From the NCBI GenBank assembly GCA_963715255.1, contig CAVQRN010000005.1:62001-126000 (forward strand): DNA of 64,000 nucleotides. Direction: 5' to 3'. Source of the DNA: JAHEEL01 sp963715255. GTDB lineage: Bacteria > Actinomycetota > Acidimicrobiia > Spongiisociales > UBA5794. Made by a program: the position numbers and the translations under genes. The notes under the pieces were generated by a model. That model did no database searches. It had not been told where the DNA came from and saw only the letters and a program-made list of their open reading frames with translations. Position 1 is the first letter of the stretch. Every line of letters begins with the position of its first letter. Positions 60,955 through 64,000 of the stretch are shown here, in pieces.

Positions 60955-61568
60955 GCGATTTCACCGCCAAGGATGTTCAAGCCCTTCGGCAATCGACCGG
61001 CGCAGGGATGATGGACGCAAAGCGAGCCCTCGCCGAGACCGGCGGGGACATGGGTCGTGCAAAGGACCTGCTTCGCGAGCAGGGACTTGCAGATGCAGCC
61101 AAGCGTGCCGGTCGCAGCCAGACCGAAGGAGCCATCGGCTCGTACCTGCATCGCCAGGCCGATCGCCCCGTCATAGGGGTGCTGATGGAACTCGCGTCTG
61201 AGACGGATTTCGTCGCCAAGAGCGCCGAATTTCAGGAGATCGCGAACGACATTGCCATGCATGTGGCCGCGGCTCGACCGAGTTGGATCAGTCGTGACGA
61301 TGTCCCCGAAGATGCCATCGCCGACGAGAAGCGACTCATCGCCGCTCAGGCGGTCAACGAGGGGAAACCGGAGCACATCGTTGAGAAGATCGTCGAAGGG
61401 CGCCTCAACAGCTTCTTCGCCGACAACGTGCTCTACGACCAGGTGTTCGTGAAGAGCGAGACCTTCGACGGCACCGTGGGTGAGCTGGTCAAGCAACTCG
61501 CGTCGAAGATGGGCGAGAACATCAGCGTCTCGAAGATGGCCAGGCTGGCCGTCGGCGAGGAGAGCTGA
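60951..61568 (+). CDS. tsf: Elongation factor Ts
   Basis: Nucleotide exchange factor for EF-Tu. The 205-residue protein has the UBA-like N-terminus FTAKDVQALRQSTGAGMMDAKRALAETGGDMGRAKDLLREQG and the signature ELASETDFVAKSAEFQEIANDIAMHVAA. It is the short form, with one core dimerisation repeat, typical of several actinobacteria and thermophiles. GTG start overlaps rpsB (GTGA). Confidence 0.95.
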   Translation: MSDFTAKDVQALRQSTGAGMMDAKRALAETGGDMGRAKDLLREQGLADAAKRAGRSQTEGAIGSYLHRQADRPVIGVLMELASETDFVAKSAEFQEIANDIAMHVAAARPSWISRDDVPEDAIADEKRLIAAQAVNEGKPEHIVEKIVEGRLNSFFADNVLYDQVFVKSETFDGTVGELVKQLASKMGENISVSKMARLAVGEES

Positions 61569-62270
61569 TGCGCCGGGTCGTTCTCAAGCTCTCGGGAGAG
61601 GCCTTTGCCGATCCGGAGATGCAGTATGGGATCGATCCGACGATCGTTTCACCGCGTCGCCGAGGAGATTTCGGGCGTACACCGTGAGGGGTACGAGATC
61701 GGGATTGTCGTCGGCGGCGGCAACATCTTCCGCGGTGTATCTGCGGCGGCGGGAACCATGGATCGTGCGAGCGCGGACTACATGGGCATGCTCGCCACCG
61801 TCATCAACGCGCTCGCCCTGCGTGACGCACTCGAGCACGCCGGTTCGCCAACCCGCGTACAGACGGCGATCTCGATTCAGCAGGTCGCCGAGCCCTACAT
61901 TCGTCTCAGAGCGATCCGACACCTCGAGAAGGGTCGGATCGTCGTATTCGCGGGGGGCACCGGCAACCCGTTCTTCACAACCGACACGACGGCCGCGCTG
62001 CGCGGGGCCGAGATCGGGGCCGCCGCCATCCTCAAGGGCACGAAGGTCGATGGCGTCTACGACGCCGACCCAACGACAACACCGGAGGCCCACCTCCTCG
62101 GCGACGTCACCTACATGGAGGCAATCCAGCGGCAACTTGGGGTGATGGATGCGACTGCCATTACGATGTGCATGGAGAATCACCTTCCGATCCGCGTGTT
62201 CAATATGAACCGACCCGGTGAGATAGCAGGGGCCGTCCGCGGAGAGGACGTTGGAACCCTGGTTCACTGA
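61568..62270 (+). CDS. pyrH: UMP kinase (one frameshift)
   Basis: Hexameric UMP kinase. MRRVVLKLSGEAFADPEMQYGIDPTIV is followed, after an extra T near 61651-61653, by HRVAEEISGVHREGYEIGIVVGGGNIFRG, MDRASADYMGMLATVINALALRDALEHAG, and DTTAALRGAEIGAAAILKGTKVDGVYDADP. Length 3n+1 fits one inserted base. The start overlaps the tsf stop (TGATG). Confidence 0.9.
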
Positions 62271-62279
62271 GGAGGCGCC

Positions 62280-62826
62280 GTGATCAACGATCTGCTGAGA
62301 GATGCCGAGCACAAGATGGATCAGGCGGTTGTGCACGCGAAGCAGGAATTTGGCGGGATCCGGACCGGGCGTGCGAATCCCGGGCTCTTGAGTCGCATCA
62401 ACGTCGACTACTACGGCACCCAGACGCCTCTCCAACAGATAGCCGGATTCACGGTCCCGGAAGCGCCGGCTGCTCGTCATCCAGCCCTACGACAGAACCG
62501 CGATCCCCGCTATTGAACGGGCGATTCAAGAGGCAGATCTGGGCCTCAACCCATCAAACGACGGCAATGTCATCCGTCTCTCCTTTCCATCCCTCACCGA
62601 GGAACGGCGCAGGGAACTCATCCGCGTTGTGCGGCACCTTGCCGAAGAGGGACGCATCTCGATCAGGAACGTGCGGCGTCATTACAAGGACCTCATCGAG
62701 TCGGAGGACACGTCCGAGGATGACATCCGCCGAGCTGAGAGAGTGCTCCAGACAAAGACGGACGAACACATCGAGCGGCTCGATGGGATCCTTGCGACGA
62801 AAGAGGAAGAGCTCCTCGAGGTATAG
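62280..62826 (+). CDS. frr: Ribosome recycling factor (one frameshift)
   Basis: Splits post-termination ribosomes with EF-G. MINDLLRDAEHKMDQAVVHAKQEFGGIRTGRANPGLLSRINVDYYGTQTPLQQIAGFTVPEA is followed, after an extra C near 62465 (GCGCCGG for GCGCGG), by RLLVIQPYDRTAIPAIERAIQEADLGLNPSNDGNVIRLSFPSLTEERRRELIRVVRHLAEEGRISIRNVRRHYKDLI. Length 3n+1. GTG start at 62280. Confidence 0.92.
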
Positions 62827-62840
62827 GGGTGCTCTGAGCA

Positions 62841-64000
62841 ATGCCGACAGATAACGATCACCCGCCGGAAGATGAACCGTCGCCCGACGACACCGTCACG
62901 TCATCCGAGAGCCATGCTGCCGTGGCCGGCTTCGAATCGACAGATGCGCCGCTCGAGCCGTTCGGCGAAGTACTCTCAGGAGCTATGGACCGACACGACC
63001 CCGAAGCAACCGGTGAACTCGACCTACCGGCAGAGAGCGAGAACCTCGCTCCTCATCCAGCCGAAGCCGACCCGGGCTTCGATGGATGGCTCGATGACAA
63101 CGCGACCTCGGCGCAGAGCGAAGATCCGTTCGCCGCGTTGACCAAACCCGAAGAGGGCGACGACCCCGCCGCGGAGATCGCCGACTGGATGGCGTTTACG
63201 AGCGCGGCAGCGGACGAGCCATCCGTCTCCGACGAAGTCGAGGTCGTTATCGACGTCACCGACACGGTCGTTTCCGAAGAGGGGACACTCGAAGGCGAGC
63301 CCACAGATTCGATCGAGGAAGGCTCGGATGCCGGAGACCCTCCCTTCGTCCGGATCTCCGATCCGGAAGGTGATGATCCTCATGAGGACACCGTCGAACT
63401 CTTCCTCGGAGACGCGGTGGGCGAACAGGACGATGAGCCGGAGGGCGCGGTCGTGGATGACCTGATAGGCGCAGACTCGGATGAGCGGGATGCTGCGTTC
63501 GAACACGTCGAAGAGGCCGCTGCTCTTGGTGTGCCATTCGATGAAGCCGGTCAAGCCGACCCGCAGAGGTTGACGGTATTGCCGATAGTGTCAATCGGGG
63601 CGGCAGCGGCGGGAAGTGATCGGGTACCCGAGACGATCAGCGGTGAGGCAGCCGATGCCGACGATGACACGGGTGAGGTGCCGATCGTCGGATTCGCGGA
63701 GCCGGACATCGATTCCGAGGGCGGATCGACCGTCTTCGACATGGAGGACTTCACGGAAGAGCACTATCTCGACGCGGCCACGCGCGAGCACCATGACCTC
63801 GCGGCGGCGATCAGTGCCGCGGAATTCGAAGACACCGAGCAGGTGGCCCTCTCTGCGGCTATCCCCGGACTTGAATCCGGTGTCTTGGGATTCGACGACG
63901 TTGTCAATCCCCGCACAGATGGTTCCTCGACGCGGGTCGCTCCGCCGAAGTCGTCGGATCTCGTCCTTCGTGTCGGTACCGGAGTGGCGCTGGTTGCCGC
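62841..64000 (+). CDS. cdsA: Phosphatidate cytidylyltransferase with very long acidic N-terminus (partial)
   Basis: An uninterrupted frame starts at ATG 62841, 14 bases after frr, and leaves the window after 386 codons. Residues 1 to about 370 are strongly acidic (Asp/Glu-rich), poor in hydrophobics and probably disordered: MPTDNDHPPEDEPSPDDTV, later WLDDNATSAQSEDPF, VFDMEDFTEEHYLDAA. The last visible residues SSDLVLRVGTGVALVA match the first membrane span of CdsA (CDP-diacylglycerol synthase), and frr-cdsA is the standard gene order. The membrane catalytic part lies beyond the window, so the assignment rests on context and about 16 residues. Confidence 0.65.
   Translation, partial: MPTDNDHPPEDEPSPDDTVTSSESHAAVAGFESTDAPLEPFGEVLSGAMDRHDPEATGELDLPAESENLAPHPAEADPGFDGWLDDNATSAQSEDPFAALTKPEEGDDPAAEIADWMAFTSAAADEPSVSDEVEVVIDVTDTVVSEEGTLEGEPTDSIEEGSDAGDPPFVRISDPEGDDPHEDTVELFLGDAVGEQDDEPEGAVVDDLIGADSDERDAAFEHVEEAAALGVPFDEAGQADPQRLTVLPIVSIGAAAAGSDRVPETISGEAADADDDTGEVPIVGFAEPDIDSEGGSTVFDMEDFTEEHYLDAATREHHDLAAAISAAEFEDTEQVALSAAIPGLESGVLGFDDVVNPRTDGSSTRVAPPKSSDLVLRVGTGVALVA

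Noticed and set aside
61568..62826. Programmed frameshifting in pyrH and frr
   Set aside because: No slippery heptamer or downstream stimulator is evident, the shifts occur at different kinds of sites, and these genes are not known to be recoded.
1..64000. tRNA or rRNA genes
   Set aside because: I looked for cloverleaf and T-loop patterns between genes and saw none that fold convincingly; I cannot exclude a divergent one without a tRNA scan.

Overview
The window is a high-GC, gene-dense stretch of an actinobacterial chromosome. The best match is an uncultured Acidimicrobiia-like lineage. Clues are the gene blocks rsmD-coaD-sepIVA-DUF177-rpmF-plsX-rnc-smc-ftsY and rpsP-khpA-rimM ... trmD-rplS-lepB-DUF2469-yraN-comM-dprA-xerC-sigma-rpsB-tsf-pyrH-frr-cdsA, an AdnAB-type helicase-nuclease pair, an InhA-like enoyl reductase, coenzyme F420 genes, a DUF222/HNH (13E12-type) protein, and many -10 boxes only 6-8 bases upstream of a start codon (leaderless transcripts).

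Layout. 1-2.7 kb: dtd and a signal-less penicillin-acylase-family hydrolase. 2.7-9.9 kb (minus strand): an overlapping operon of a RecB-like nuclease, a DUF488 protein, AdnA and AdnB. 10.0-11.5 kb: a small membrane protein, a candidate stand-alone structured RNA (about 10456-10760) with its own promoter and terminator-like hairpin, and a PH/SHOCT-type membrane protein. 11.5-16.4 kb: an rRNA uracil methyltransferase, a YbaK deacylase, fabI, ddl, a stand-alone AsnC-type sensor domain, a cold-shock-like protein and rpmB. 16.4-27.2 kb: recG through ftsY. 27.2-35.3 kb: cdd, etfBA, nucleoside salvage (purine nucleoside phosphorylase, deoA, upp), an alkyltransferase-like protein, ffh, rpsP, khpA and rimM. 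35.4-48.1 kb is an accessory stretch separating rimM from trmD: icmF, a HIT protein, an HNH protein, an ATP-grasp-like protein, a lipoprotein, an MFS exporter, cofG, cofH and a TetR regulator. 48.1-55 kb: trmD to dprA. 55-58.2 kb: an inserted patch (flavodoxin, dead sigma/dehydrogenase scraps, ABC-2 exporter) lying between dprA and xerC. 58.2-64 kb: xerC, a WhiG/FliA-like sigma factor, rpsB, tsf, pyrH, frr and the start of cdsA, which runs off the window.

Two signals stand out as possibly undescribed. The first is the roughly 300-base RNA candidate at 10.45-10.76 kb, with nine consecutive hairpins capped almost entirely by GNRA or UNCG tetraloops. The second is a dispersed family of short tandem 7- or 8-base repeats, different in sequence at each site, sitting at gene 3' ends. 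They often contain the stop codon, and in several places they fold into long hairpins.

Quality warning. Genes between about 27.34 and 34.81 kb, including the essential ffh and rpsP, are broken by many one- or two-base shifts. Isolated single shifts also hit adnA, the HIT gene, the MFS gene, lepB, the ABC ATPase, the sigma factor, pyrH and frr. The proteins are otherwise well conserved on both sides of each shift, so these look like consensus errors rather than pseudogenes. Coordinates for those genes span the whole reconstructed locus.
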